Below, piece by piece: positions 8,385 to 16,526 of a stretch of 64,000 nt of DNA. The stretch is from positions 434,001-498,000 of the forward strand of contig NZ_AP017372.2 of NCBI RefSeq assembly GCF_002356555.2. The letters run 5' to 3'. This DNA comes from Halorhodospira halochloris (GTDB lineage Bacteria; Pseudomonadota; Gammaproteobacteria; Nitrococcales; Halorhodospiraceae). The translations under genes were made by a program, and so were the position numbers. The notes under the pieces are model-generated. The model was not told where the DNA came from. It saw only the letters and a list, made by a program, of their open reading frames with translations, and did no database searches. How positions within the stretch are numbered: position 1 is the first letter of the stretch; each line of letters starts with the position of its first letter.

Positions 8385-9149
8385 TCAGCTGGTATTTTCG
8401 TCGACGGAGTACGGATTGCGCCGGCCTGCTAAACGATAATGTTCTAACCACCATTCGGCGATTTCAAGGTCAAACGCTGAGTGGGTGTCGCGCCCCGTTA
8501 CCCACAGGCGCTCAAGGGGAATTACCTTTTCCCCCATCCACCACCACGGTCCGGGACCTTCTTTGGTCTTCTCCGAGCGCAGAAGGCTTTCCATGCGCAC
8601 GGTCCAGGGACCCTGATCATAGAAAAAGACATTGGGATAACTCTGTCGATTTGTATCCGGAGTGGCGTCTTGGAAATATGATTCGAGGTATCCCGCGTCC
8701 CCGATTGTTAATGCGCGGAGTGGATGGTCATCTTGGGCTTTCCAGACAGTCATAGCGCCGTCGGCGCTTGGGTCATTCAGACAGGTCTTTACGGCGCGGT
8801 CAATGTCGTCCGAGGTGACCATGACTGTATTACCAAGTAGGATGGTGATGGTGTCGATCGTATCCGGCGTGAGTCGTGATGCCTGTTTAGCCGCGTGGAG
8901 GATCACGTCTCCATGGTTCGAATCTGGCTGCGCAAGTGTGTCGGGGCGTTCGATGATGGTCGCGCCGTAATCATGTGCCACGGAGGAGATGTTTGTGTCC
9001 TCGGTGGTCACGAAAACGTGGTCAATTGTTTTGGATTCCATAGCGGCAGTTAGCGGCCAAACCATTGTGGGGGTGCCGCATACGGGCACAAGGTTTTTGT
9101 TGGAGAGGGTTTGGTTTCCGCCTTTTGCGGTGAGTATGACGATGTTCAA
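8385..9149 (-). CDS. cytidylyltransferase (NeuA/KdsB-like)
   Basis: 254 aa. The N-terminal MNIVILTAKGGNQTLSNKNL is a variant of the nucleotide-binding loop of acylneuraminate cytidylyltransferases (family form ARxGSKxxxxKN). VTTEDTNISSVAHDYGATIIERP fits the following conserved segment, and PDSNHGDVILHA matches the metal-binding loop. It probably transfers CMP from CTP to an acidic sugar. It is the first gene of the five-gene module, and the ABC exporter lies just upstream. The arginine of the ARxGSK loop is replaced by lysine (TAKGGNQ), so the sugar substrate may differ from sialic acid or Kdo. Confidence 0.75.
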   Translation of the reverse strand: MNIVILTAKGGNQTLSNKNLVPVCGTPTMVWPLTAAMESKTIDHVFVTTEDTNISSVAHDYGATIIERPDTLAQPDSNHGDVILHAAKQASRLTPDTIDTITILLGNTVMVTSDDIDRAVKTCLNDPSADGAMTVWKAQDDHPLRALTIGDAGYLESYFQDATPDTNRQSYPNVFFYDQGPWTVRMESLLRSEKTKEGPGPWWWMGEKVIPLERLWVTGRDTHSAFDLEIAEWWLEHYRLAGRRNPYSVDENTS

Positions 9150-9266
9150 CGATATAAGCCTCTAAAACGACAATCAGAGGGTGTGCCCCAGAATGTCCGA
9201 ATAGGGAGTTTGAGATAGTCTGTGTTGGTCTCGCAAAATCGGGGTGACCGGTGCCGGTGAGGGTCG

Positions 9267-11066
9267 TTAACGCGACAGGGCCATCGCCCGAAACCGCTCA
9301 CTCCGCCCCTGCAGCTCCTCGAAGCCGCCGGCAGCCGTGATCTGCCCCTTCTCCAGCAGCACCACCTGATCGCAGTTGCACACGGTGCTCAGCCGGTGGG
9401 CGATGAGGATGATTGTCTTCTGGTGGTGGAGGGCGTCGATGGCTTCCATCACGGCCTTCTCGGTGACGTTGTCCAGCGCACTGGTGGCCTCGTCGAAGAC
9501 CAGCACGCTGGGGTCGTGGTAAAGGGCGCGGGCGATGCCGATGCGCTGGCGTTGGCCGCCCGACAAGCGGACGCCACGCTCACCGACGACGGTCTCGTAC
9601 TGCTGCGGCATCTCGTGGACAACGAACTCGTGGAGCTGCGCCATGCGTGCGCAGCGCTCCACCTGCTCGTGGTCGATGCGCTCCGGCGGCACGCCCAGGG
9701 CGATGTTCTCGGCCACCGACGCGTCGGTGAGGAAGATCTCCTGCGGCACGTACCCCAGCACCTGCTGCCAGGCACGCAGGTTGGCGTCCGTCACCGGCTC
9801 GCCGTCCACCGTGATCGCCCCTTCGGTGGGGCGCAGCAACCCGAGGATCACGTCCACCAGCGTGGTCTTGCCGGCGCCGGTGCTGCCCACGAGCCCGACG
9901 GAGCTGCCCACCGGGATGTGCAGGTCCATGCCCTGCAGCGCCGGGGCTGGAGCGTTGGGGTAGGTGTAGTGGACGTTCTCCAGCGCCACCGCTTGCTGGG
10001 GGACCAGCGGAGCCGGCGGGCGCTTGCGGATCTCGGCCAGCGCCTGGCGGCGGTGCAGGTCGTTGTAGAGATTCTCGACAGCGGCGGCACCGAAGCGCAG
10101 CTTGGCAATACCTCTGTAGACCTTCTGCATCGCGCCTTTGAGGCGCATGCCGGCAAAGGCGTAGACGCCGAGCAGGGGCAGGATGTTACCCAGTGCCCCA
10201 GATGTGGCGCCGCCCTCCAGGGCCATCAGCACCAAGACGAGGGCGATCATGCCGCCAAAGGCTACTGCCTCAATGAAATACTGCGGCACTTGCGAGAGGA
10301 CCTTGCTCGTGGCCTGGTGCTTGGCGAAGCGGCTCGAGGGCCCGCGAAAGCGCGACAGGTAGGCACGCTCACGGCCGAGTAATTTGATGTCCTTGATACC
10401 GCCGAGGGCCTCACCGGCAGCCTGGAAGCGCTGCTTGTTGGCCCGCACTCGGTCTCGCCCGATGCGATCCAGATAGCCACGGATGGCGAGGTAGATCAGG
10501 CCGTAGGTGCCGCCCAAGACAGCGGCGACCGTTAAAGCGAGAACAGGGTCAATGGCTATCAGAAGGCCGATGATGAAAATCATGACGATGCCGTAGGCGA
10601 ATGCCTCGAGCCCCGGCTTGATCGCCTGACTCACCACCTGCTGCGCCTCGGAGAGGATCGTCTTCGATAGGTCCCCGCTGTGGCGATCTAAGAAGTAGGC
10701 GTAGGGCTGGCGCAGGTATGTCTCCAGCAGCCGCTCCGCGAAGCTGTGGACGCGCATGGTGGCCCAGCGGGCCATGGCGTAGGTGGTCACCATGCGGAAG
10801 GCGGCACCGAAGACCACCAGGGCGAAGGCGCCGGCGCCGAGGGCCATCAGGAAGGTGTCGATCGACTGAAAACCCCCGGCCTCGTAGAGCCAGGCGAGGG
10901 TGTCGTTGGTCTCAACTACCTCGGGGTTGCCGAGGACACTGAGAAACGGCATCACCGAGGCGACGCCGATGGTCTCGAGCAGGGCCATGATGATGACCAT
11001 GAACAGAACCAGCGCCCCGCGGCGCTTTTCCTGCCGAGAAAGCAGGCTGAGGAGTTTCTTGAGCAA
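9267..11066 (-). CDS. ABC exporter/flippase, PglK/MsbA type
   Basis: 599 aa half-transporter with an N-terminal six-helix membrane domain (about residues 15-320) and a C-terminal ATPase. Walker A is GSTGAGKTT, the signature is LSGGQRQRIGIARAL, Walker B is VLVFDEATSALD and the H-loop is IAHRLS. The N-terminus (ETIGVASVMPFLSVL) closely fits PglK-type lipid-linked oligosaccharide flippases. It would act as a homodimer in the inner membrane moving lipid-linked glycan to the periplasm. It is the most upstream gene of the polysaccharide strand, about 120 nt before the sugar module. Substrate is inferred from context. Confidence 0.9.
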   Translation of the reverse strand: MLKKLLSLLSRQEKRRGALVLFMVIIMALLETIGVASVMPFLSVLGNPEVVETNDTLAWLYEAGGFQSIDTFLMALGAGAFALVVFGAAFRMVTTYAMARWATMRVHSFAERLLETYLRQPYAYFLDRHSGDLSKTILSEAQQVVSQAIKPGLEAFAYGIVMIFIIGLLIAIDPVLALTVAAVLGGTYGLIYLAIRGYLDRIGRDRVRANKQRFQAAGEALGGIKDIKLLGRERAYLSRFRGPSSRFAKHQATSKVLSQVPQYFIEAVAFGGMIALVLVLMALEGGATSGALGNILPLLGVYAFAGMRLKGAMQKVYRGIAKLRFGAAAVENLYNDLHRRQALAEIRKRPPAPLVPQQAVALENVHYTYPNAPAPALQGMDLHIPVGSSVGLVGSTGAGKTTLVDVILGLLRPTEGAITVDGEPVTDANLRAWQQVLGYVPQEIFLTDASVAENIALGVPPERIDHEQVERCARMAQLHEFVVHEMPQQYETVVGERGVRLSGGQRQRIGIARALYHDPSVLVFDEATSALDNVTEKAVMEAIDALHHQKTIILIAHRLSTVCNCDQVVLLEKGQITAAGGFEELQGRSERFRAMALSR

Positions 11067-11341
11067 AAGTATTCCGTGTCGGTTGTTTGATTTATAAGCG
11101 GCTGAGTGAGAATCAGCTCTCCGGCTCCGTGCCCTCGATATTCCTAGCTGCTGAGTAGACTCAGCTCATAGGTTATGCTGGGTACTGATTTTGATCAGCA
11201 GGGGGCACATGTAAGGGGCTGCATTAGTTCAGTCGGCAGACTCAAGTTATAGCCGCAAAGTGAGACAAAATTGGTTACGCAAGAGACAAGCGAATTGATT
11301 GCAGCGCGCCCATAAATGCCTGACTTGAGAGGCAAAAATCA

Positions 11342-11569
11342 CTAAGCGGCGAATATTCCCAGCGGGTGGTCGGTGCGACGCGCGGCAAATTGGAGAACCG
11401 CTGTAATGTCCTCCATCTCCAGATACGGGTAGTCCTTGAGGATTTCGTCACGGCTTGCCCCGGCTGCCAGGAGGTCGAGGATATCCGCCACTCGCACACG
11501 CATGCCGCGAATGCATGGGCGCCCACCGCATAGTTCCGGATCGAAAGTGATTCGGTGAAGCTCGCTCAT
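11342..11569 (-). CDS. DUF433 family antitoxin-like protein (orphan)
   Basis: About 75 aa, start ATG at 11569 giving MSELHRITFDP. GGRPCIRGMRVRVADILDLLAAG is the DUF433 signature, a winged/HTH-like antitoxin (VapB45 group) usually paired with a DUF5615 PIN-like toxin immediately downstream. Here no such toxin is present in the 275 nt before the ABC transporter gene. It may be a relic, or an antitoxin acting in trans. A longer frame upstream exists but adds unrelated sequence. Confidence 0.75.
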   Translation of the reverse strand: MSELHRITFDPELCGGRPCIRGMRVRVADILDLLAAGASRDEILKDYPYLEMEDITAVLQFAARRTDHPLGIFAA

Positions 11570-11649
11570 AGAATGCCTAGCCCGGTAATTTGAAGCCGTG
11601 TTTGTGAATACCACCCTCTGTAGCGCCGTCACTGCCAGTGCTGAGCACT

Positions 11650-12018
11650 TCAGCTCTGCGGTCCCGCCGGACGCTCCGCCGGCTCCGCCTCTCCCTGGGT
11701 CTCCTCGACCTCGGCCCGCAGGTCCTCGATCTCCGCCATCAGCCGCTCGTGCTCGGCGCGCTTGCGCTGCAGGTGGCGGTAGGCCAGCTGCGCCTTCTCG
11801 CTAACCCCAGCGGGGGTAAGCTGGTAGATGTAGCGGCGCTTGTTCGGTGAGTTGGAGAAGTTCTGCGCCTTGACCCAGCCTTTGTTGATCACGGCGCGCA
11901 CGGCGTAGTTGGTCTTGCCGACGGATAACCCGAGCTCGCGGGCGATCTGGCGCTGGCTGAGGTTGGGGTTTTGATTCAGCAGGCGCAGAACCTGCAGGTG
12001 GAGTTCTTCGGAATCCAT
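11650..12018 (-). CDS. MarR-family EPS-associated transcriptional regulator
   Basis: 122 aa. A winged helix is visible: LHLQVLRLLNQNPNLSQRQIARELGLSVGKTNYAV is helix-turn-helix, and KRRYIYQLTPAG is the wing. The acidic tail with EHERLMAEIEDLRAEVEE is predicted coiled coil. This matches the MarR-like regulators commonly found at EPS biosynthesis loci. It lies at the head of the polysaccharide region and probably controls it. Upstream (12020-12180) is a spacer that recurs twice elsewhere in the window, with a GCTCA-AATTG-TGAGC inverted repeat that could be an operator. A broken second copy of this gene lies at 16944-17030. Confidence 0.8.
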   Translation of the reverse strand: MDSEELHLQVLRLLNQNPNLSQRQIARELGLSVGKTNYAVRAVINKGWVKAQNFSNSPNKRRYIYQLTPAGVSEKAQLAYRHLQRKRAEHERLMAEIEDLRAEVEETQGEAEPAERPAGPQS

Positions 12019-12206
12019 GCGGTGGCGTTTCCGTGAGGGGCGTAGGGGGCCGGGGTAGGGCGTTTGGGCACGCTACCGCCGGAACGGTGTCGCCTTAAGA
12101 AGGCCCGTTCAACATTGGCGCTCAAATTGTGAGCGTTCGTTAGACCACAAACAGGGCGAGTGCAGCAAGCGCTGCCACTCTCCGCGATCTGCTGATGGGT
12201 CGAGCC
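12019..12206. repeat. spacer block, copy 1 of 3
   Basis: The segment containing GGGCACGCTACCGCC, GAACGGTGTCGCCTTAAG and ACCACAAACAGGGCGAG is repeated nearly identically at about 13177-13310 and 18585-18740. Each copy is joined to different pieces of the neighbouring regulator and nuclease genes, showing duplication followed by rearrangement. Confidence 0.75.
12120..12134. promoter_or_regulatory. inverted repeat, possible operator
   Basis: GCTCA, AATTG, TGAGC forms a perfect 5-bp inverted repeat upstream of the MarR-type gene. The same sequence recurs in the duplicated spacers near 13230 and 18685. It could be the autoregulatory site of the regulator or simply part of a duplicated block. Confidence 0.3.
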
Positions 12207-13100
12207 TCAGCTCTGGCTGTCCAAGACCTCATCGGCGCTGTCGGCTTGGAAGACGCGGTCGGACCAAGCCCACAGGGTTTGCTCGTCAGCCGAGCGGATA
12301 CGTTCGAGTTGCTGATTGTTGAGCGGTCCGAACCGCCTTTCCAGCAGTCGTGCGAGCATCTTGGCCTCGCCCTCTAGTCGGCCCTCCTGCCGTGAGCGGC
12401 TTACGATCCCGGTCATGATGGCTTCCTCCTCGGGGTAGCGCTGCCTGAACAGTTCCTGTTCATTGTCATCGAGCTGCGCGTAGTTGTCGACGAAATCCGC
12501 ATACTTGAGCCGCTTGTTCGGGTCGGGCTCCAGGGTCTCGAGCCCCTGCAGCGCGCTGGCGCGGGCTTCGAGCTTTTCGTCGGTGCCTTCCCAGTGCATC
12601 AACGGCAGGCACAGGCGGGCGACGATGTTGCTGCTGTCCAAATGCTGCCGGTACGACTCGGCTCCGGCCTGCCAATAAAGGTACTGGAAGCTCAGGTACG
12701 TGTGCTGATCCCCGGCAAGCTCCAGCCGTGTGGGCACCGGGCGTGCGGAGAGGAAGATGACTACTGGCACGATCCGGGTTGTGCCGAGCATCTGCGAGAG
12801 GTCGGTGCAGTAATGAATCAGCCGGTGGATGTCGAAGCGTTCGTTCCGGGTCTCCTCCTCGAAGGCGAACGCCAGCACCTCGCGCTCGCCGTTCGACCAT
12901 TCGATGTGCAGTGGGGTGTCGAGTGCCCGGTAGTGGTGACGGAGCCGCTCCTTGAGCTGTTCCTGACGGATAGGGAGCACGCGTACGGAGCCATCGACAT
13001 GCGCTGCTTCTTGATTGGCGAAAAAGGCGATCGCCTCACGAGGGTAGTCGACGATGAGGTTCTTGAAGTCCTGGTCGTAATCTGGGGTCTGCTGGCTCAT
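12207..13100 (-). CDS. Rpn-family (PD-(D/E)XK) recombination-promoting nuclease/putative transposase
   Basis: 297 aa. The N-terminal DYDQDFKNLIVDYPREAIAFF fits the Rpn / Transposase_31-like opening. LAFAFEEETRNERFDIHRLIHY is the nuclease core region of PD-(D/E)XK type. The C-terminus (ARLLERRFGPL through DRVFQADSADEV) is the DUF4351-type tail. Such proteins are abundant in some gammaproteobacteria, promote RecA-independent DNA exchange in E. coli relatives, and are often near mobile DNA. It is complete here; fragments of a second copy occur at 13311-13456 and 18740-18845. Confidence 0.7.
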   Translation of the reverse strand: MSQQTPDYDQDFKNLIVDYPREAIAFFANQEAAHVDGSVRVLPIRQEQLKERLRHHYRALDTPLHIEWSNGEREVLAFAFEEETRNERFDIHRLIHYCTDLSQMLGTTRIVPVVIFLSARPVPTRLELAGDQHTYLSFQYLYWQAGAESYRQHLDSSNIVARLCLPLMHWEGTDEKLEARASALQGLETLEPDPNKRLKYADFVDNYAQLDDNEQELFRQRYPEEEAIMTGIVSRSRQEGRLEGEAKMLARLLERRFGPLNNQQLERIRSADEQTLWAWSDRVFQADSADEVLDSQS

Positions 13101-13176
13101 CGGGTGTTTCTATCATTCACCACGGCATCTCCCATTTACTCGAGAGGTAGCGCTTGAAAAACGCGTAAGCAAAGGC

Positions 13177-13456
13177 TTTGGGCACGCTACCGCCGGAACG
13201 GTGTCGCCTTAAGAAGGCCCGCTCTCAACATTGGTGCTCAAATTGTGAGCGTTCATTAGACCACAAACAGGGCGAGTGCAGCAAGCGCTGCCACTCGCCG
13301 CGATCTGCTGATGGGTCGAGCCTCAGCTCTGGCTGTCCAAGACCTCATCGGCGCTGTCGGCCTGGAAGACGCGGTCGGACCAAGTCCACAGGGTTTGCTC
13401 GTCAGCAGAGCGGATACGTTCGAGTTGCTGATTGTTGAGCGGTCCGAACCGCCTTT
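13177..13456 (-). pseudogene. spacer copy 2 plus 3' fragment of a second Rpn gene
   Basis: The repeated spacer (13177-13310) is followed by about 145 bp nearly identical to the last ~50 codons of the Rpn gene at 12207 (ending at the same stop context). Homology stops abruptly at 13456, shortly before the IS3-family element. This is the tail of a duplicate gene whose body has been lost, probably by an IS-linked deletion. Confidence 0.7.
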
Positions 13457-13550
13457 AACGCAGGAGGGATTCCTGCGGTGTCAGCACGGGTACGGGCGAT
13501 CCGGCGTGTTCTGGTCAAATGATTTCGGACACCAATTTTAGCAGCGTACC

Positions 13551-14342
13551 TCAGCATACTTCCGCCGGGGCCAAGCCCTCCAAGCTGGTATGGCCGCGGC
13601 CAGCGTTGTATTCCCATTCAATAAATTGAGCTATGTCTTTGCTGGCATCATGAAATCCCTGGTAACGACAATGATCGGTCCATTCACTTTTGAGACTGCC
13701 GAAGAAACGCTCCATAACCGCGTTATCCCAGCAGTTGCCCTTGCGGCTCATAGAGGCAATCATTCCTTCTTGTCGTAACCTATCTTGATAAATGGTGGAT
13801 GCATATTGACTGCCGCGATCTGAATGATGCACCAGTCCGGGTTCCGGATTACAGCGTTCTATTGCCATTTCAAGAGCATCTAGAGTTAATTCTACACGCA
13901 TATTATTGGCTATAGCCCAGCCGACAATTTGGCGATTGTAAAGGTCCATAACTGCAGCCAAGTATATCCATCCACTAAGGGTCCAAATTGCAGTTATATC
14001 AGCAACCCAAACGCAATTTGGCTCCCTGGTTTCAAACTGTTGCTGCAATAGGTTTGGCGCACATTTATAGCCATGCTTACTATCCGTTGTTACCTTAACT
14101 CGTCTTCTTTGGCGGCACTCTACGCCCGCTTCACGCATTAATCTGCGAGCCTTGTATCGCCCAACTTGGTAGCCGCGTTTGCATAGCTCCTGGGACATCC
14201 GCCGACTCCCGAGCCGCTGACGCTTCTTCTCATGCAAATCTTTGACTAGCTCGATTAGCTCATGGCGGTAAGCGTCAAATTTGTCTTTCTTTAGCCAATC
14301 GTAATAACCGCTCCTCGAAGCTTTTAAAACTCGGCACATCAA
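13551..14342 (-). CDS. IS3-family transposase OrfB (DDE integrase)
   Basis: 263 aa as a separate frame. The catalytic domain shows WVADITAIWT (first Asp), VHHSDRGSQYAS (second Asp) and NCWDNAVMERFFGSLKSE (Glu). QRLGSRRMSQEL is the typical HTH_21 region. It is normally made as an OrfAB fusion through -1 frameshifting; the -1 frame stays open from the A6G slippery site at about 14420-14426 to this gene. Intact by inspection, so the element may still be active. Confidence 0.92.
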   Translation of the reverse strand: MMCRVLKASRSGYYDWLKKDKFDAYRHELIELVKDLHEKKRQRLGSRRMSQELCKRGYQVGRYKARRLMREAGVECRQRRRVKVTTDSKHGYKCAPNLLQQQFETREPNCVWVADITAIWTLSGWIYLAAVMDLYNRQIVGWAIANNMRVELTLDALEMAIERCNPEPGLVHHSDRGSQYASTIYQDRLRQEGMIASMSRKGNCWDNAVMERFFGSLKSEWTDHCRYQGFHDASKDIAQFIEWEYNAGRGHTSLEGLAPAEVC

Positions 14343-14386
14343 GGAAATCGAGTGGTTTGCCTTCTCCGCCTCTATAAACTGATACT

Positions 14387-14722
14387 TCAGTTCTGCTCGT
14401 TGGCGAAGAAGGCTGCCGCCTTTTTTAATATCGCCCTTTCTTCTTGCAGCTTACGGTTTTCTTCCCGCAGCCGACGGTTTTCCTCTTCAAGCTCTGCAGA
14501 GGGTTTTCGGGCTTGCCCGTGGTTTGTTGAGTTATTCTGAAACTCTTCAGGATATAACTCCCTCTCCCATCGATAAATCATGCCGCGAGTAAGATCTAAA
14601 CGACGAGCTACCTCTGTCTTGGTATAGCCCTGTTCGCGATGCATGTTAACTGCCATTGTCTTGTACTGCTGGCTATACTTTTTGGGTGACTTGCTTTTCA
14701 TCTTTGAACACCTCCTCTCCAA
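14387..14722 (-). CDS. IS3-family transposase OrfA
   Basis: About 111 aa; internal ATGs also give MKSKSPKKYSQQYK. It contains a helix-turn-helix (YTKTEVARRLDLTRGMIYRWERE) and a leucine-zipper-like coiled coil (about residues 76-104) that lets OrfA/OrfAB multimerise. The A6G run near its end (minus strand) is the probable -1 frameshift site joining it to OrfB. Confidence 0.9.
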   Translation of the reverse strand: MERRCSKMKSKSPKKYSQQYKTMAVNMHREQGYTKTEVARRLDLTRGMIYRWERELYPEEFQNNSTNHGQARKPSAELEEENRRLREENRKLQEERAILKKAAAFFANEQN

Positions 14723-14750
14723 GATTAGCGTATCTCATTGGAGGTGTCCG

Positions 14751-14858
14751 TTACCATTGGACCACAACAGCGAAATCCTTTTCTAGTACAGCCGCCGAGA
14801 CGCGATAATGACGCTCTCGCTTTTGCAGAACGTCCAGCAGGACGTTCAGGTCGAGCAT
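14751..14858 (-). pseudogene. PIN-domain toxin truncated by the IS3 element
   Basis: Only about 32 genuine codons remain, beginning MLDLNVLLDVLQKRERHY, the N-terminal Asp-containing strand of a PIN ribonuclease. At 14764 the sequence runs into the IS3 right end, which supplies a few codons and the TAA stop. The remaining catalytic acids are gone. The partner antitoxin gene immediately upstream is intact. Confidence 0.85.
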
Positions 14859-14860
14859 GA

Positions 14861-15106
14861 TCACGATTGGTGCTTGTGGTGCAGGTGGTCGTGATAAACC
14901 TTCTCAGGATCCACATCAGGGGGGATCAGGTCGGTAATGGCCTCCAACTCGGTACTTGGCACATGCCCCTCCAGCGCGCGAAGGCGACGCAGATGGCGAT
15001 CAATGACCTCGGTAACGCTCATGCCGTGGGCCTTGGCATAGGCCTTCGCGAACTCCACATCCTGTTTGGGCAGGCGCACCGTCACCTTGGTGGTTTCCTG
15101 TTCCAT
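14861..15106 (-). CDS. antitoxin of PIN toxin (RHH-type, DUF6364-like)
   Basis: 81 aa. TTKVTVRLPKQDVEFAKAYAKAHGMSVTEVIDRHLRRL is a ribbon-helix-helix DNA-binding fold, followed by an acidic toxin-wrapping tail. It overlaps or abuts the truncated PIN gene, so this was a VapBC-like operon. The start lies 8 nt after an 18-base G run (minus strand), placed where the ribosome binding site is expected. The antitoxin now has no functional cognate toxin in cis. Confidence 0.8.
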   Translation of the reverse strand: MEQETTKVTVRLPKQDVEFAKAYAKAHGMSVTEVIDRHLRRLRALEGHVPSTELEAITDLIPPDVDPEKVYHDHLHHKHQS

Positions 15107-15456
15107 GCGGGCATCCCCCCCCCCCCCCCCCCTCTTTCGGGGTGTATGGCAATGACAACGATATTGTACGGCACAGGTTCATGCATGCCCAGGATGGGCT
15201 TGACCGCTTGCTCGTTCGCTGGAGACCCCCTGGCTTTGCGGCGCTGTTTGTGGTAGATCGCGTAGGGGAACCGTTTCGCGAGAGCACGGTTATAACCGTA
15301 TCGCCTTTCATGAGCGCCGCCGTGCAACAGCAAGGCATCAATATCCGAAGACAATGCGTCGATGAAGTACGCCCCTAGACCGGGCTGCTGTGCCTCGTGG
15401 AAGTTTGCCGCCGCGATCAGATCGTTCTCGGCGGCGTCGAGAACCTCAATTCTCAA
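15082..15456 (-). CDS. ParE/RelE-family toxin with aberrant C-terminus
   Basis: 124 aa as read. MRIEVLDAAENDLIAAANFHEAQQPGLGAYF and HERRYGYNRALAKRFPYAIYHK are typical ParE features. After YAIYHK the expected strand comes only after an extra ~27 residues (RKARGSPANEQAV onwards), then IVVIAIHPERG runs into six glycines encoded by G18 and ends in the overlap with the next gene. The insertion and homopolymer suggest a damaged or phase-variable toxin. The start overlaps the antitoxin stop as ATGA. Confidence 0.7.
   Translation of the reverse strand: MRIEVLDAAENDLIAAANFHEAQQPGLGAYFIDALSSDIDALLLHGGAHERRYGYNRALAKRFPYAIYHKQRRKARGSPANEQAVKPILGMHEPVPYNIVVIAIHPERGGGGGGMPAWNRKPPR
15115..15132 (-). repeat. 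18-bp G homopolymer (C on plus strand)
   Basis: An unbroken run of 18 C on the plus strand. On the minus strand it is G18, in frame as Gly6 in the ParE C-terminus and ending 8 nt before the antitoxin ATG at 15106. Such tracts slip easily during replication (and during sequencing). Confidence 0.95.
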
Positions 15457-15644
15457 TTGAAGCGATCGCGAAGTCGCTTACGCACACTACGCCAGTCATC
15501 AAACCGGGCTTCGCCCTGCCTCACGCCCGCCTCGCGCTCGGCCAGCACGTCATCGTGCCAGCCTGGAGTCGGGATGGCATCGGGCTGCTTGAGGAGGTTA
15601 TCCCAGAGTTCCTCAAGCGCGCGGAGCTTCTCGGCCGTGCCCAT
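15453..15644 (-). CDS. addiction-module antitoxin (TIGR02574-like)
   Basis: 63 aa. The layout AEKLRALEELWDNLL then WHDDVLAEREAGVRQGEARFDDW matches the putative addiction-module component family (TIGR02574), where the C-terminal WxxxR / L-x-x-R segment wraps a RelE/ParE toxin. It precedes the ParE gene with a 4-nt overlap, the usual antitoxin-first order. The right end of the IS605-type copy A lies only about 20 nt upstream of its ATG, so its native promoter is probably lost or replaced. Confidence 0.75.
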   Translation of the reverse strand: MGTAEKLRALEELWDNLLKQPDAIPTPGWHDDVLAEREAGVRQGEARFDDWRSVRKRLRDRFN

Positions 15645-15683
15645 GTCTTTGATTGGCAGCCTTATGAACTACTCCCGCCAAGC

Positions 15684-16526
15684 TTACGCTATGGCGTGAG
15701 TTTCGCGCTTCGACGGGAGTGCCGATTCATCCAAAGGATGACCCGGTCTGACCTCCCTCCACGCATCGGCCGGTTCCCGACCGGATAAACTCCGCTCCAG
15801 CCAAGCCAACAGCACCCGAGCGGCGTTCTCGTCCCGTGAACAGGACGCGCCGCAAGGGCAGCTGTGCCAGCGCTGGCCGAGCGGTTTCTTCTCCTGCTGC
15901 CCGCAGGCGTGACAGGTCTGTGAGGGCTTGATCTGCCGCGTCGGGGCCTCCACCGCCCAAGCACCAGCTTCTTCCGCTTTGAGCTTGAGCAATTGATGGA
16001 AGGCCCCGCCAGCGGCATCAAGAATACCGCGGTTCAAGCCCCTCTTATGCTGACCGCCTTTGGCGGTCATGTTCCGAATGCTCAGCGCCTCCAGGCCCAA
16101 AGCGCTGAACTCTTTGATCAGTCGGGCAGAGACCTGATGGAGAAAGTCGTGGCGCTGATTGGCCACCTTACGGTGCAGCCGGCGCAACTCATCGTACGCC
16201 TTGCGCAACCGGTTGGAGATGGGGAAGCCCCGACTCCTACCCGACGCCTTCTTGGCCGCCTCCTCCTTGCGGGAGATCTCGCGCTGTACGCCACGGATGG
16301 CATCCAAGGTGCCGGCAAGGTGGCGGGGGTTATCGATGGTCTCGGCACCTTGCGCGGTCGCCACAGTGGCGAAGGTCTCCAAGCCCCAGTCGAGCCCGCC
16401 CATCTTCTCGCCACACTCTCGCACCGGCTCGCAGTTCAGCGTAATGCTGGCATACCAGCGATCACCGCGTTTGATGATCTCGCAGGTCTTGGGTGTGCCA
16501 GGGGTGCGGGGCTTACCCCGAATGGC
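15684..16526 (-). pseudogene. tnpB: 5'-truncated TnpB (copy A)
   Basis: The frame covers about the last 270 codons of the TnpB at 26701. GGLDWGLETFA (RuvC Asp), LGLEALSI (Glu), the CHAC...CPCG zinc finger and CSRDENAARVLL (last Asp) are all present, but the N-terminal RNA-binding and helical region is missing. It cannot make a complete nuclease; an internal start at 16424 (MRECGEKMGG) would give 246 aa. It could still supply guide-RNA-like transcripts. Confidence 0.85.

Larger units (their letters stand above)
13512..14764 (-). mobile_element. IS3-family insertion sequence
   Basis: 1253 bp bounded by imperfect inverted repeats: TGGTCAAATG...CGGACACC at the left and, reversed, TGGTCCAATG...CGGACACC at the right. 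It contains two overlapping-frame genes typical of IS3. No clear 3-4 bp target duplication is visible (TTC on the left, CAA on the right), which suggests that one flank was deleted after insertion. The right end cuts the PIN toxin gene at 14764. Confidence 0.9.

Noticed and set aside
9396-10382. Plus-strand frames opposite the ABC transporter gene
   Set aside because: They are histidine/leucine/valine-rich shadows of a gene with complete ABC ATPase motifs.
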